Source: Maridesulfovibrio sp.
GTDB lineage: Bacteria; Desulfobacterota; Desulfovibrionia; Desulfovibrionales; Desulfovibrionaceae
Direction of reading: 5' to 3'
Assembly: GCF_963667685.1 (NCBI RefSeq)
Contig: NZ_OY763931.1
Span: forward strand, 1,317,501-1,381,500
DNA length: 64,000 nucleotides
The position numbers and the translations under genes are program-made. The notes under the pieces were generated by a model that ran no database searches, had not been told where the DNA came from, and was given only the letters and a program-made list of their open reading frames with translations. Below are positions 1-9,168 of this stretch, one piece after another (the stretch's first letter is position 1; the number at the start of each line of letters is the position of its first letter).

Positions 1-609
1 CGCGGGATAGCCGTCATGCATGTCAACTTCCGAGGTTCAACTGGGTACGGTCGTGATTTCTGGGAAAAAGGATTCAAGCAATGGGGCCTCAACATGCAGA
101 ACGACCTCACTGACGCAGTCAACTGGCTCATTGAACAGGGAATTGCCGACCCTGACCGGATCGCGATTTATGGAGCCTCGTATGGTGGGTATGCCACTCT
201 TGCCGGACTGACCTTTACCCCTGAGGTCTATGCCTGCGGCATTGATTATGTCGGTCCATCCAACCTGTTCACTCTGCTGGAAACACTCCCGCCTTACTGG
301 GAAAATATAAGACAGGAATTCTACATCAAAATCGGTGATCCTGTCCGTGATTACAAACTACTGCGTAAGATTTCACCGGTCTTCCACGCGGAGAAGATCA
401 TTGCTCCGCTTTTTGTCGCTCAGGGAGCCAATGATCCGCGCGTTAAAAAAGCTGAATCAGACCAGATCGTCAAAGCATTGCGCGATCGCGGCATAGCCGT
501 GGAGTATATGGTTAAAGAAAATGAGGGACACGGCTTCCAAAATCAGGAAAACCGCTTTGATTTTTACGAAGCCATGGAAAAATTTCTTGCTAAACACCTG
601 TTGCAATAG
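1..609 (+). CDS. S9 family peptidase (prolyl oligopeptidase type), C-terminal part
   Basis: The gene enters from the left edge, so only the last 202 residues are visible; the frame is open from base 1. This is the alpha/beta-hydrolase catalytic domain of a prolyl oligopeptidase or acylaminoacyl peptidase. The nucleophile elbow GASYGG has its serine codon at 178-180, the acid is in GANDPRV and the histidine in EGHGF, in the right order and spacing. The N-terminal beta-propeller expected for the family lies outside the window. It likely cleaves short peptides. A hairpin terminator follows 20 bp after the stop and separates it from the convergent dgt gene. Family assignment is secure; the exact substrate is not. 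Confidence 0.93.
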   Translation, partial: RGIAVMHVNFRGSTGYGRDFWEKGFKQWGLNMQNDLTDAVNWLIEQGIADPDRIAIYGASYGGYATLAGLTFTPEVYACGIDYVGPSNLFTLLETLPPYWENIRQEFYIKIGDPVRDYKLLRKISPVFHAEKIIAPLFVAQGANDPRVKKAESDQIVKALRDRGIAVEYMVKENEGHGFQNQENRFDFYEAMEKFLAKHLLQ

Positions 610-629
610 ACACACAACCATAAAACAAA

Positions 630-668
630 AAACGCCGCATTCTTACGAACGCGGCGTTTCTATTTTTC
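630..668. terminator. Bidirectional intrinsic terminator
   Basis: A 9 bp stem (AAACGCCGC at 630-638 with GCGGCGTTT at 651-659) has a T-rich tail on both strands. It lies between the convergent S9 peptidase and dgt genes and can stop both. Confidence 0.85.
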
Positions 669-683
669 TATAGTAACTACAGC

Positions 684-2003
684 TTACCGACGCAGCAGAG
701 AAATACCGGATATTTTATTGAAAGTCCGCACCGCAAAGGCATCGGTCATTCCGGATACATAATCAACTATCCGCTGGGTATTTTTATATATCCCCGCTCC
801 CTCTGTCGGTTTGTAGAGGTCGGGAAGCAATTTAACCGATTTGCGGCTCTTAGTGCTCAGCTTTTCTTCGGTATGCAGCTCACAGACGATCTGCCCGAAA
901 AACTCAAGAATCTTCCAAAGCACTTCATACGCAGCTGCCTCGGTATCAATAACTTCAGTAGAATTGTAGACTTTTTCGACAGCAACCTTTTTAAGCAGGC
1001 TGAATTCAGCGGCCTTTTCAATTTCTTCAGTCAGGCTGGATTCGAATTTTCCAGTAAGAATGGACTCTTCATTATCGATAAAGACTTCGCAGGAGCTGGT
1101 GACCAGCGAATTGATCGCCATAGCGCGTAAATATTCTACCTTCTCTTTATTCTCATCCATTGCGTTAATACGTGCCAGAACGGCGGAATCACCACTCAGG
1201 ATATCCATCAACATATCGCGTATATTTTCAAAAGAAATCAACCCGAGGCTATAACCGTCTTCCATGTCTACTACGTGATAGCAGATGTCGTCGGCAGCCT
1301 CCACAAGGTAGGCAAAGGGATGACGCGCCCACTTGTTTTCATCAAGCTTGATAAGCCCCAGGTGCTCGGCAACCTCGGAATAGGAATCAACTTCACTCCG
1401 AAATATACCGAATTTCTTTTTCTTCCCGGCATAATCAGAGGTAAACGGATATTTGGTAAAAGCAGATAAAGTAGCGCAGGTAAGCTGCATGCCACCCGGA
1501 TTACCAGCCCGCTGGAGGGCCAGCACATTACGCAGTCCTTGTGCGTTGCCTTCAAATAGCCTGAAGTCTTCACGCTTTTTCTTACCGATCCACGTGCAGA
1601 GATTACGTCCGGTTTCAGTACTTTCAAACCAGTCGCGGATGGCATCCTCACCGGAATGTCCAAATGGCGGGTTGCCGATATCATGCATAAGACATGCGGT
1701 CGCCACTATAGTTGCCGGCTCGGCGGGCATTAAATCGAGATCGTGCCTTTCGATCAACCTGCTGCCAACCATATAACCTAGAGAACGTCCCACCGAGGAA
1801 GTCTCAAGACTGTGTGTTAACCTGGTGCGCACGTAATCGCTGCGCGAAAGCGGGAAAACCTGCGTCTTATCCTGAAGTCTCCTGAAAGCCGATGAAAAAA
1901 TTATTCGATCGAAGTCACGCTGAAATTCACTGCGGTCATGATCAATAGCGTCTGATTTGTCTTTTCCGATCCTCTGTTTGCCAAGCAACTTATTCCACTT
2001 CAT
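684..2003 (-). CDS. dgt: dGTP triphosphohydrolase (dGTPase)
   Basis: 439 residues, normal length for the Dgt family. It hydrolyses dGTP to deoxyguanosine and triphosphate and so controls dNTP pools. The HD-domain metal ligands are visible: His64 in RLTHSLE, His107-Asp108 in MHDIGNPPFGH, and a later Asp in EAADDICYH. The N-terminal RDFDRI...RRLQDKTQV segment is typical of the family. Its start overlaps the end of the upstream binding-protein gene by 14 bp, so the two are probably co-transcribed although functionally unrelated. Identification is strong. Substrate range within the family (dGTP only or several dNTPs) cannot be read from sequence. Confidence 0.93.
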   Translation of the reverse strand: MKWNKLLGKQRIGKDKSDAIDHDRSEFQRDFDRIIFSSAFRRLQDKTQVFPLSRSDYVRTRLTHSLETSSVGRSLGYMVGSRLIERHDLDLMPAEPATIVATACLMHDIGNPPFGHSGEDAIRDWFESTETGRNLCTWIGKKKREDFRLFEGNAQGLRNVLALQRAGNPGGMQLTCATLSAFTKYPFTSDYAGKKKKFGIFRSEVDSYSEVAEHLGLIKLDENKWARHPFAYLVEAADDICYHVVDMEDGYSLGLISFENIRDMLMDILSGDSAVLARINAMDENKEKVEYLRAMAINSLVTSSCEVFIDNEESILTGKFESSLTEEIEKAAEFSLLKKVAVEKVYNSTEVIDTEAAAYEVLWKILEFFGQIVCELHTEEKLSTKSRKSVKLLPDLYKPTEGAGIYKNTQRIVDYVSGMTDAFAVRTFNKISGISLLRR

Positions 2004-2799
2004 TTCTTTTATAATCCTTTAGGTGATCCACCGAATCACCATATTTAGACATAATACGTTCCCATGTACCGTCTTCATACATGCTCTCAAAAGCTGCGTT
2101 GAAGCGGTCACGGAGCTTTAAAAGACCGTGTCGCTTTGAAAATGCTACATAGATAGGATTTATGGAGATAGGCTCTCCAAGCTGCCGGAGCTGCCCCTGC
2201 ACTCCCAGCTTGTTTATAGCACCCATGGTTGAAATTTTATCACCGACCATTACATCAAACCGCCCCCTGAGCAGCTTGGTAACGCTCATTTCAGGAGATA
2301 CGCTTATTTCAATATTTTCAGGTGAGACTTCATTCTTCACAAACCGGTCAAATTTCTCGCCATAGCTGAAATTCCTTACTACCCCTAACTGAAGACCCTT
2401 TAATTTATGTAAATCACCATTAAATTCAAGTGTTGAATTACTGCACACATACAAAGCCATAGTCTCGGTTCTGACCGGAGAGCTGTAAAAAAATTTCCTG
2501 CCGCGTTTAGAAGTATACAGAATACTGAAGACACCGTCTGCCTGACCATTCATGCCCATATATAAAGCACGTTTCCAAGGTACCAGTAATATTTTCAGAT
2601 CTTCACCCATACGCCTGAAACATTCTTGAAGCAGCTCAACATCAAGACCTTTTAAGGTACTATTAGAGTGATAAGAATAAGGAGCATATGCCAAAGAAAC
2701 AAAAGTATACTTCTTTGCTGTTCCAAGATTCGGAATAAGCAAAAAAACAAAGCATATCAATAATGCAGAGATAAACAGTTTTTGCAAATGTTCCAGCAT
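1990..2799 (-). CDS. Periplasmic solute-binding protein, family 3 (SBP_bac_3)
   Basis: 269 residues with an N-terminal signal peptide (about residues 1-28, hydrophobic core ISALLICFVFLLI). The mature part has the two-lobe layout of amino-acid-type family 3 binding proteins, with APYSYHSN near the start, a PWKRAL segment about residue 80 and a C-terminal YGDSVDHL. No permease or ATPase gene is adjacent, so it may be an orphan receptor or serve a transporter encoded elsewhere. It shares the P[WF]xR[AS]L segment with two other orphan binding proteins in this window (17428 and 23983). Ligand unknown. Confidence 0.8.
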   Translation of the reverse strand: MLEHLQKLFISALLICFVFLLIPNLGTAKKYTFVSLAYAPYSYHSNSTLKGLDVELLQECFRRMGEDLKILLVPWKRALYMGMNGQADGVFSILYTSKRGRKFFYSSPVRTETMALYVCSNSTLEFNGDLHKLKGLQLGVVRNFSYGEKFDRFVKNEVSPENIEISVSPEMSVTKLLRGRFDVMVGDKISTMGAINKLGVQGQLRQLGEPISINPIYVAFSKRHGLLKLRDRFNAAFESMYEDGTWERIMSKYGDSVDHLKDYKRNEVE

Positions 2800-2857
2800 A
2801 TTATATATCTTACCTCAGCCAAAATCCTCCGGTAAACAGCCATTATACGAGCCTATT

Positions 2858-4291
2858 CTATCCACGGTAAGAAAAAAGAAGCTTCAAAATTTTACGTACC
2901 CGGTCAGAAAATATCTTTTCACCAAGCAGTTTTCCGGCGACCTTCTTATTCACCTCAGACAGGGTTGGATAAGGATGTATAGCCCCTGCCAGAGTTGCCA
3001 GCCTAACGTTACCATTCACAGCCGAAACCCATTCGGAGAGCAGTTCCCCGGCATGGACTGCAACAATCTGGCATCCAATGGGTTTGTCTTTTTTATTCAG
3101 CAGCAATTTAATCCGCCCCCGGGGTTCACCTTCCGCCAAAGCACGATCGTTGGAATAAAATTCTTCAATTATTGTTTTATATTCAATGCCTGCTTCCTGC
3201 GCAGCGTCTTCGTTCATGCCGACACTTGCCAGCTCCGGGTCGGTATAGGTACACCACGGCAACCATGTATAATCTGCCTTGCGTGGTAAATGAAAAACGG
3301 CATTGGAAACGACAATTCCACCCTCGTAACCAGCGGCATGTGTGAAGCGGTATTTCCCGGTCACATCCCCGGCAGCATAAATATGCGGGACGGAGCTACG
3401 CATACGCCCATCAACCGCAACAGATCCATGTTCAAGCTTAACACCTATATCTGTTAATCCCAACCCATCCGTATTGGACCTGCGGCCCATGGCAACCAGC
3501 AGGTGGCTTCCTTCAACGGTTCGCAACTTGGATTCGGATTCCAGCCGGACCCTGATATTTTCACCGGAAGCATAGACTTCGTTAATTTTCGAGCCAAGAA
3601 TAAAACATACTCCGTCTTCTTCCATACCATTCATGACAAAATGGGCCATGTCTTCATCTTCTCGGCTGAGAATCTGTTTGCTGCGCTGAATTACCGTCAC
3701 CTTGGTTCCCAGCCGCTGAAAAGATTGGGCCATCTCCACAGCGACAGGACCGCCACCGAGGACAATCAACGACTCCGGTAAGTCCTTTAACGAGAAAATA
3801 TCCAGATTAGTCAGGTATGGCACATCGGCCAACCCTTTTATTAACGGAATGGCTGGAGATGAACCACTGGCGACTACCCATGAAGCGGCAGAAATTCTGT
3901 TGCCGTTCAGGGAAACCGAATGCCTGTCAGAAAAACGGGGTGAACCGAAAAGGACCTCAACTCCCAGTGAGTTAAACCGTTCGACCGAATCGTGAACCTG
4001 TATTTTATCGATGACTCCCTGAATGCGGGCTGCGACCTTGGAGAAATCAACCGGCAGACGATCAACTCCCGGCAAACCGAAATCTTCCGCCCTTCCCATC
4101 AGATGACGAACCCGGGCACTACGTATCAAAGTCTTGCTGGGCACGCATCCATAATGCAGACAATCACCACCAAGTTTGTGCTCTTTGTCAATCAACAGAA
4201 CTTTCACCCCAAGCTGGGCCGCTCCTGCGGCAACAGTCAGGCCAGCAGCTCCGCCTCCAATAACACCTAGGTCGTAATCATATCTGGCCAT
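2858..4291 (-). CDS. FAD-dependent pyridine nucleotide-disulfide oxidoreductase (mercuric reductase/lipoamide dehydrogenase type)
   Basis: 477 residues. The N-terminus has the FAD dinucleotide fold (GVIGGGAAGLTVA), then the redox-active pair Cys44 and Cys49 in GDCLHYGCVPSK. A second nucleotide fold (GGGPVAVEMAQ, about residue 190) binds NAD(P)H. The C-terminal dimerisation domain carries HPYPTLSE, the usual catalytic His-Glu region. No N-terminal HMA domain or C-terminal vicinal cysteines are present, so true mercuric reductase activity is unlikely. Downstream of glk by 11 bp, so probably one operon with it. The physiological disulfide or quinone substrate is unknown. Confidence 0.87.
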   Translation of the reverse strand: MARYDYDLGVIGGGAAGLTVAAGAAQLGVKVLLIDKEHKLGGDCLHYGCVPSKTLIRSARVRHLMGRAEDFGLPGVDRLPVDFSKVAARIQGVIDKIQVHDSVERFNSLGVEVLFGSPRFSDRHSVSLNGNRISAASWVVASGSSPAIPLIKGLADVPYLTNLDIFSLKDLPESLIVLGGGPVAVEMAQSFQRLGTKVTVIQRSKQILSREDEDMAHFVMNGMEEDGVCFILGSKINEVYASGENIRVRLESESKLRTVEGSHLLVAMGRRSNTDGLGLTDIGVKLEHGSVAVDGRMRSSVPHIYAAGDVTGKYRFTHAAGYEGGIVVSNAVFHLPRKADYTWLPWCTYTDPELASVGMNEDAAQEAGIEYKTIIEEFYSNDRALAEGEPRGRIKLLLNKKDKPIGCQIVAVHAGELLSEWVSAVNGNVRLATLAGAIHPYPTLSEVNKKVAGKLLGEKIFSDRVRKILKLLFSYRG

Positions 4292-4302
4292 GCCATCTCC
4301 AA

Positions 4303-5259
4303 TTAAACATGCAGCACACCGCGCAGACCGGCACCGTAAAGTCCACTTTCCTGATTGTCGTTTAAAAATACCGGAACCTGTTTCAGGTAATCACCCATAG
4401 AACTGGAGTCGAGAAATTCATCCATAAAAACAGGATGTTCGACCACAAAAGGATTTTTAGCCACAATCCCCCCGGCAATATACAGACCGCCGGTAGCGCA
4501 AACGCTTATGGCATAATTTCGGCAACAGCGGGCCAAAAACCGTGAGTACCATTCCAGAGTCTCGTTGCCCTGCTTCATTTTTGCGGCAACCTCGCGTGGC
4601 TCCAGATCTTCCCCGGTCAGGTACAGATGTAAAATATTCAATCCGCGTCCAGTGAGGACCTCGTCACCACAACAATATGACAGATTGCGCTTGTCCATAA
4701 CAAACCTGCAAAAATCAAGTTCCTCAGGTGTCTGGCAGGGAAAGGAAATATGTCCGGCTTCAGACGGGACAGGCACGTAACCGAGTTCAGATACGGGGAC
4801 AGGAACCAGCGCGCAATGCCCCAGTCCGGTCCCGGCACCGACAACACCGACAGTTCCCGTCGGTGAAACCTCTGCCGCATGGATAACCCTGCATCCATCC
4901 ACGGCCGGAGTACGGCAGGCATAAGCCTGCGCTGCAAAGTCATTAATCAGAACAGCAGATCTAAAACCATATTTTTCATACCCACCCCGAAAATCGACAT
5001 CCCAATTCACGTTGGTGATATCGCAGTAGCCCCCCCCCAGAACCGGGCCTGCCACTGCAATGACGGTAACATCAAAATCTGAAGGCGAATACGGAAAATC
5101 ACTTGCAGCCAGCATGTCCATAAGGTGGTCAAAACTTTGGGCTTCAACACTGGAAAACCATACCGTTTCTTTCATGACCAACTGATGACATGGTCCGGTC
5201 TTAAAAGCGGCAAACCTGCTGTTGGTGCCTCCAATATCAATGGCAAGAACTAATCCCAT
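4303..5259 (-). CDS. glk: Glucokinase
   Basis: 318 residues, matching the Glk (not ROK) family. It phosphorylates glucose with ATP to glucose-6-phosphate in the cytoplasm. Visible motifs are phosphate-1 DIGGTNSRFA at residues 7-16, NDFAAQAYA with the catalytic Asp, the adenosine region GVVGAGTGLGH, and SEAGHISFP. The ROK zinc motif is absent. First gene of a likely four-gene minus-strand run with the flavin reductase, binding protein and dgt. Good confidence in the family; other hexoses are possible substrates. Confidence 0.88.
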   Translation of the reverse strand: MGLVLAIDIGGTNSRFAAFKTGPCHQLVMKETVWFSSVEAQSFDHLMDMLAASDFPYSPSDFDVTVIAVAGPVLGGGYCDITNVNWDVDFRGGYEKYGFRSAVLINDFAAQAYACRTPAVDGCRVIHAAEVSPTGTVGVVGAGTGLGHCALVPVPVSELGYVPVPSEAGHISFPCQTPEELDFCRFVMDKRNLSYCCGDEVLTGRGLNILHLYLTGEDLEPREVAAKMKQGNETLEWYSRFLARCCRNYAISVCATGGLYIAGGIVAKNPFVVEHPVFMDEFLDSSSMGDYLKQVPVFLNDNQESGLYGAGLRGVLHV

Positions 5260-5395
5260 TATATCAATCCCCTACTGAGATAATTTTAAAATTAACACTA
5301 ACTGTCATGAATTCTAATACATTACTCAAAAGAAATAAATGAACATCCTTTTACTTTTCCATCCCATGCATCGTCAAAAAACGGACATAAGAAAA

Positions 5396-5433
5396 CCCGG
5401 TACGAACACCCATTTTCAGGATGCCGTACCGGG
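5396..5433 (-). terminator. Intrinsic terminator after the motA/motB-type operon
   Basis: A 9 bp perfect stem (CCCGGTACG 5396-5404 with CGTACCGGG 5425-5433). On the minus strand it is followed by TTTTC, consistent with termination of the operon ending at 5475. Confidence 0.75.
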
Positions 5434-5474
5434 CCGGTTATTCAATCATGCCAAGGAGATCAGTTTACTTTACA

Positions 5475-6344
5475 TTATGAGGCCTTAGCCTTCACTAAAG
5501 GGACTTCATGAAGAATCTTATCCTTGGACTTTTTTTCATCCCTGCGCATCTTGATGTACTTGCGAGTAATATTCCTAAGTGCTTCAGCTTTTTCTTCACG
5601 GTCATCCGCATCAAGGAATGCGCCAAGTTTTCGCTCAAGTTTATAGGGGTTCTGTTCTTTCTTGATAGCGATAACTCCGTCCAGAATCATCTTCTGGTTG
5701 ATCAGTTCGTTGCGGGTACGGCAACGCACTGTTTCGGCCATGGGAGCGAAAATCATGTTACTGAAAATTACTCCATAGAGAGTGGAGATAAACGCAACCG
5801 GTATATGTTGTAAAATCATGGCCGGGTTGTCGATCCCCATAAGCAGCCCGATCAACCCGATAACAGATCCTGCAACACCGAATGCCGGAGCAAAACGGGC
5901 CATGGATTGAAATACACGTTCGGATTCGCTGCGGCGCATGTTAAAAAATGACATCTCAGTTTTGAGGCAATCCTTGATCTCATCTTCCTCAAAATTATCA
6001 ACCAGCAGCATAAGCGCATTTCGCAGGAAAGATATGGTGGTTTTCTCGCCAGCTTTCTCAAGGGACAGCATACCATCCATTTTAGAACGCACACTCAGAT
6101 CAAGCAGGGTTTCCACAATTTCCTCATGTGTGGCCAGACGGGTGGAATAACTGTCCTGTACAACTCGGAAAGCCAAACGCAGCTGTTCCACCGGATAACT
6201 GAGCAAAACCGCCACAGCAAGGCCTGAAATAACTATGGCAAGAGCAGCCGCATTCCAATAGAGCGCTATTCCTCCGCTAAACCAGAAACTTCCTGCGAAG
6301 ACAGTAGAGGCAACGATTACGCCGATTAAATTCTTCTTATTCAT
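5475..6344 (-). CDS. MotA/TolQ/ExbB-type proton-channel protein (stator subunit A)
   Basis: 289 residues with the MotA layout: two N-terminal membrane helices (about residues 7-50), a cytoplasmic loop, then two helices (SVIGLIGLLMG and HIPVAFISTLYGVIFSNMIFAPMAE, about 155-215) and a basic cytoplasmic tail. It should form the ion-conducting ring of a stator with the MotB-type protein encoded 11 bp upstream. No flagellar structural genes are nearby, so this could be the flagellar stator encoded away from the flagellar cluster, an extra stator set, or a non-flagellar stator. Ion specificity (H+ or Na+) was not determined. Confidence 0.87.
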   Translation of the reverse strand: MNKKNLIGVIVASTVFAGSFWFSGGIALYWNAAALAIVISGLAVAVLLSYPVEQLRLAFRVVQDSYSTRLATHEEIVETLLDLSVRSKMDGMLSLEKAGEKTTISFLRNALMLLVDNFEEDEIKDCLKTEMSFFNMRRSESERVFQSMARFAPAFGVAGSVIGLIGLLMGIDNPAMILQHIPVAFISTLYGVIFSNMIFAPMAETVRCRTRNELINQKMILDGVIAIKKEQNPYKLERKLGAFLDADDREEKAEALRNITRKYIKMRRDEKKSKDKILHEVPLVKAKAS

Positions 6345-6355
6345 TACAAACCTCC

Positions 6356-7078
6356 TTACTTGGCATTGACATCAGTATTGATAACCACAATCTCAACCCT
6401 GCGGTTGTTACCCTGAACCTTGCCCATATCACCGGGTAATTCAGGTGCTGAGCCGCCTCGCCCGCTGACAATTATGCGGACAGGGTCTATTGATTTTTGA
6501 TTGATAAAATATTCAGCAACCTTTGCTGCTCTGGTTGCGGAAAGCTCGAAAACAGACTCCCTGCCTGCCTGTGCTGCGTCGGAAGAGTCGGTATGGCCGA
6601 CGATATGAATGGCGTGAGTGCTGGTCTTCAGCACTTCTGCGACTTCATCAAGATATTGTCTGGTCTTAAGCTCAAAACTGCTCTTGCCCGGAGCAAAAAA
6701 AGCATTGCCGCGCATAACGATTTTCAGTTCACCGTCTTCCTCTTTCATGCTCACAGCACCGTCGTCACTGCGATAGAGAACATCTTCAGGGCTCATGACC
6801 ACTCTTGCTGAGCTGGACATGGCTTCACGGTGGAATGAAATCATTTCAACGAGTTCATCAGCCGGATTAACAGCAACCTGAGATTGTGCGTTACCCTCGA
6901 AAATGACTTTAATATTTTCCTTGGACTGGCTGTAGATAAACAGCACTACAAAAAGCACAAACATAACCATCATGAGGTCCGACCACGGAACCGCCCAGCC
7001 ATTCATGCCGGAAGTATCCGAATCTCCGGAATTAAATTCCATCAGCTCAAGTTCATGTTTCAAATCGTCAAATTTCAT
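6356..7078 (-). CDS. MotB/OmpA-type stator protein
   Basis: 240 residues from the ATG at 7078, chosen because GGAG sits 6-7 bases before it; an in-frame ATG 15 bases upstream has no such site. A short cytoplasmic tail is followed by one membrane helix containing the key plug/ion-binding aspartate (PWSDLMMVMFVLFVV), then a linker and a C-terminal OmpA-like peptidoglycan-binding domain (HIVGHTDSSDA, SGRGGSAPELP, NNRRVEIVV). Partner of the MotA-type protein 11 bp downstream. The Asp is the expected ion site. Confidence 0.88.
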   Translation of the reverse strand: MKFDDLKHELELMEFNSGDSDTSGMNGWAVPWSDLMMVMFVLFVVLFIYSQSKENIKVIFEGNAQSQVAVNPADELVEMISFHREAMSSSARVVMSPEDVLYRSDDGAVSMKEEDGELKIVMRGNAFFAPGKSSFELKTRQYLDEVAEVLKTSTHAIHIVGHTDSSDAAQAGRESVFELSATRAAKVAEYFINQKSIDPVRIIVSGRGGSAPELPGDMGKVQGNNRRVEIVVINTDVNAK

Positions 7079-7089
7079 ACCTTGCTCCG

Positions 7090-7206
7090 TCATCGGAAAA
7101 AGTTCGGGTTAATCCCCGTGTTTCTCTCTGACTTGAAAGCAAGGGTAATGCCAATAGCAGAAATAGTGCATATTCCAAGGGCTAAAACAAAATCACTGAA
7201 CTTCAA
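7090..7206 (-). CDS. Possible small membrane protein (38 aa) overlapping an upstream motB start
   Basis: An open frame from a TTG at 7206 encodes 38 residues with one hydrophobic helix (DFVLALGICTISAIGITLAF). Its TGA overlaps, as ATGA, the first in-frame ATG of the MotB-type gene (7093), the layout of translational coupling. Against it: the start is not ATG, no ribosome binding site is visible, and the upstream DNA is a homopolymer-like AT stretch. Function unknown; low confidence. Confidence 0.25.
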   Translation of the reverse strand: MKFSDFVLALGICTISAIGITLAFKSERNTGINPNFFR

Positions 7207-7260
7207 AAAAAATAAAAAATGAAAATGTCAAAAACAGGACACAAACTAAAAGTCCCAAAA

Positions 7261-7298
7261 AAAGAGCGGTCCCCCGTACAGGAAACCGCTCTTTAAAA
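7261..7298. terminator. Bidirectional intrinsic terminator
   Basis: A 10 bp perfect stem (AAAGAGCGGT 7261-7270 with ACCGCTCTTT 7285-7294) lies just after the stop of the minus-strand metallo-hydrolase gene, with A/T tracts on both sides. Confidence 0.75.
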
Positions 7299-7317
7299 GG
7301 ACTGGTTAATAGCCCGA

Positions 7318-8274
7318 CTATAAATCAATGCACAGGCCGTCCTGCGCCATTATTATCTTCTCCGGCCTGAACTCGGCCAGTTTTGAAAACTCCCTGGTAT
7401 CTTCCAAAAACTTCTGTAACTGAAAATCATCCAGCACAGGCTCTTGATGAAACAGACAGAGTGTTTTGACCTTGGCAATGCCTGAGAGCTCCACGGCAAT
7501 GATATTGTTTGAATGACCCCAGTCTTCCTTTATTGAGTTGGCCTCGGCAAATGAGTACTGGGCGTCCATAATCAAGAGGTCGGCATTCTTGAAAAAGTCT
7601 GCGAAGCCCTTATCAGTCAGTGCTGTAGCACTTTTATGTTCGCAATCTGTAGAATATACAGCCGATTTTCCGTCTTTCTCAAAGCGGTACCCGAAAGACC
7701 CGCCAGGATGATACTGAGCCTTAACCTCAATGCTCACCCCGGCCAGTTCGAATTTCTGCCCCGACTTCAAACGGATAAAATCAAATTCAGCTGCCAGATT
7801 ATCGAAATGTACCGGGAAGCAGGGTTCACTCTGCTGATTGCGCAGGACGGATTCGATATTTGGATGGCCACCGTAAAAAGTAATTTTATTGCCGGGTATG
7901 TAGGCTGGAACGAAAAAGGGGAAACCTTGAACATGATCCCAATGCAGATGGGACATCAGAATATGGAAATGGGCTCCGGGAGCACCCTTCCGGTCGGCCA
8001 TGACTTTATTACCTAAGTCACGCAGCCCGGTCCCGCAGTCACAGATGATATAGTCGTCACCCTGACCTTCAACTTGAATACAAGGAGTATTGGTTCCGTA
8101 AGAACCCCGAACGGGAAAAGGTAGCTCATTGTCAATAAACTTATCAAGATCTGTTGTTGAATCAATGCCTTTTTCAACAGCAATCTCAAGCGCAGCCTTA
8201 ACTTTTGCTCTGGCCCTTTCGGCATTAAATGTGGCAGACAGGGACCCACGTGCGCCCCAGATGCAAACCTTCAT
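7318..8274 (-). CDS. MBL-fold metallo-hydrolase
   Basis: 318 residues of the metallo-beta-lactamase superfamily, closest in layout to the PhnP/phosphodiesterase-like group. It begins MKVCIWGARGS and carries the metal motif SHLHWDH at residues 108-114. Later metal ligands are likely His in YHPGGSFGY, Asp in STDCEH and His near WGHSNN. The GSYGTNTPC segment near residue 60 is typical of this subgroup. It probably hydrolyses a phosphodiester or related bond; substrate unknown. It stands alone, divergent from maf. Confidence 0.82.
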   Translation of the reverse strand: MKVCIWGARGSLSATFNAERARAKVKAALEIAVEKGIDSTTDLDKFIDNELPFPVRGSYGTNTPCIQVEGQGDDYIICDCGTGLRDLGNKVMADRKGAPGAHFHILMSHLHWDHVQGFPFFVPAYIPGNKITFYGGHPNIESVLRNQQSEPCFPVHFDNLAAEFDFIRLKSGQKFELAGVSIEVKAQYHPGGSFGYRFEKDGKSAVYSTDCEHKSATALTDKGFADFFKNADLLIMDAQYSFAEANSIKEDWGHSNNIIAVELSGIAKVKTLCLFHQEPVLDDFQLQKFLEDTREFSKLAEFRPEKIIMAQDGLCIDL

Positions 8275-8465
8275 CTATTACTCCTGTTCAATATTTTAGT
8301 AATTATTACATTCAGAAGTACAAAAGGGCAACAAAAGCGTACAAAAAATAACATAACAGCATTAATCAGTATTAACATTTGACCAATCGCAAACTATCAA
8401 ACAAAATCCTCCGGCATTAAACAAACGTAAAAAGAATTTACAGATATTCAGGAAAAGAAAATAGA

Positions 8466-9068
8466 ATGAGCATATACAGTACAATTAAGCCCTTAATACT
8501 AGGCTCCGGTTCACCGCGCCGCAAAGATTTGCTGCAATCCGCTGGGTTGGAATTTAAGATTAAACCCGCCACATGCGAAGAACCTGCCCCGCTTCCCAAT
8601 CAGGAACCGGAAGAATACGCAATAAAAATGGCCGAACTTAAAGCTGAAAACGTTGCAGCCTCCACCACCGGAGCATATGTGCTGGGATCAGACACTATTG
8701 TTGTCCGGGATCGTGATATCCTCGGCAAGCCCAAAAACCGTAAGGAAGCCTATGAAATGGTAAAATCGCTTTGCGGCCGCAAACATAACGTAATCAGCGG
8801 CTGCGCCCTGATCTCTCCTGAAGGCGAAAAAACAAGCTATGCTGTATCAACGGAAGTGGAATTCATAGATTTCAACGAAGCAGTAGTCCGGGCCTACGCC
8901 GCCACCGGAGAACCGGACGACAAAGCCGGAGCCTACGCCATCCAAGGGCAAGGCGCTTTTCTGGTCAAAGGCATCAACGGGTCTTATACCAACGTCGTCG
9001 GATTGCCCTTGGCGCGGGTCATTGAGACACTGGTTCAGTGGGGTGTTGTTGTTCCGGGGGATGGATAA
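8466..9068 (+). CDS. maf: Maf family nucleoside triphosphate pyrophosphatase
   Basis: 200 residues, full length. Maf proteins hydrolyse non-canonical or methylated NTPs (or dTTP/UTP) to the monophosphate. Seen: LGSGSPRRK at residues 12-20, GSDTIVV, the GKP segment, DKAGAYAIQGQG and NVVGLPLARVIETL near the C-terminus. The stop overlaps a following ATG (ATGGATAA). The last 79 bp of this gene recur three more times downstream (9855, 10075, 11522), so its 3' end appears to be an insertion site that has been rebuilt repeatedly; the present C-terminus may derive from the most recent insertion. Confidence 0.93.
   Translation: MSIYSTIKPLILGSGSPRRKDLLQSAGLEFKIKPATCEEPAPLPNQEPEEYAIKMAELKAENVAASTTGAYVLGSDTIVVRDRDILGKPKNRKEAYEMVKSLCGRKHNVISGCALISPEGEKTSYAVSTEVEFIDFNEAVVRAYAATGEPDDKAGAYAIQGQGAFLVKGINGSYTNVVGLPLARVIETLVQWGVVVPGDG
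8990..9068 (+). repeat. maf 3'-end repeat, copy 1 (within maf)
   Basis: This 79 bp unit runs from the C before the AAC of NVVGLPL to the maf stop. Similarity among the four copies begins abruptly at CAACGT[C/G]GTCGG; the bases upstream differ in every copy. Here it is the live end of maf. Confidence 0.9.
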
Positions 9069-9168
9069 CCTACCAGAATTATGGGATGTTAATCAGAATA
9101 AACGGCACCGGTTTTATGCAGAGAGGCAGGCTGATGAAGTACCACATAAATTCAATGAAACAACTTAA
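9061..9168 (+). CDS. Small ORF overlapping the maf stop (35 aa)
   Basis: The ATG lies inside the last codons of maf (ATGGATAA) and opens a 35-residue frame, MDNLPELWDVNQNKRHRF and on to ADEVPHKFNETT. A homologous stretch, with ATG changed to AAG, follows copy 2 of the maf tail (9926-10018), sharing ELWDVN, HR, QAD and VPHKF. Conservation at protein level suggests it is, or was, the start of a real gene translationally coupled to maf. The ELWDV opening is reminiscent of the first strand of some NUDIX hydrolases, but the segment is too short to assign. Probably a truncated remnant. Confidence 0.35.
   Translation: MDNLPELWDVNQNKRHRFYAERQADEVPHKFNETT

Noticed and set aside
2858..4291. Mercuric reductase (merA)
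   Set aside because: No HMA domain or C-terminal vicinal cysteines, and no mer genes nearby.
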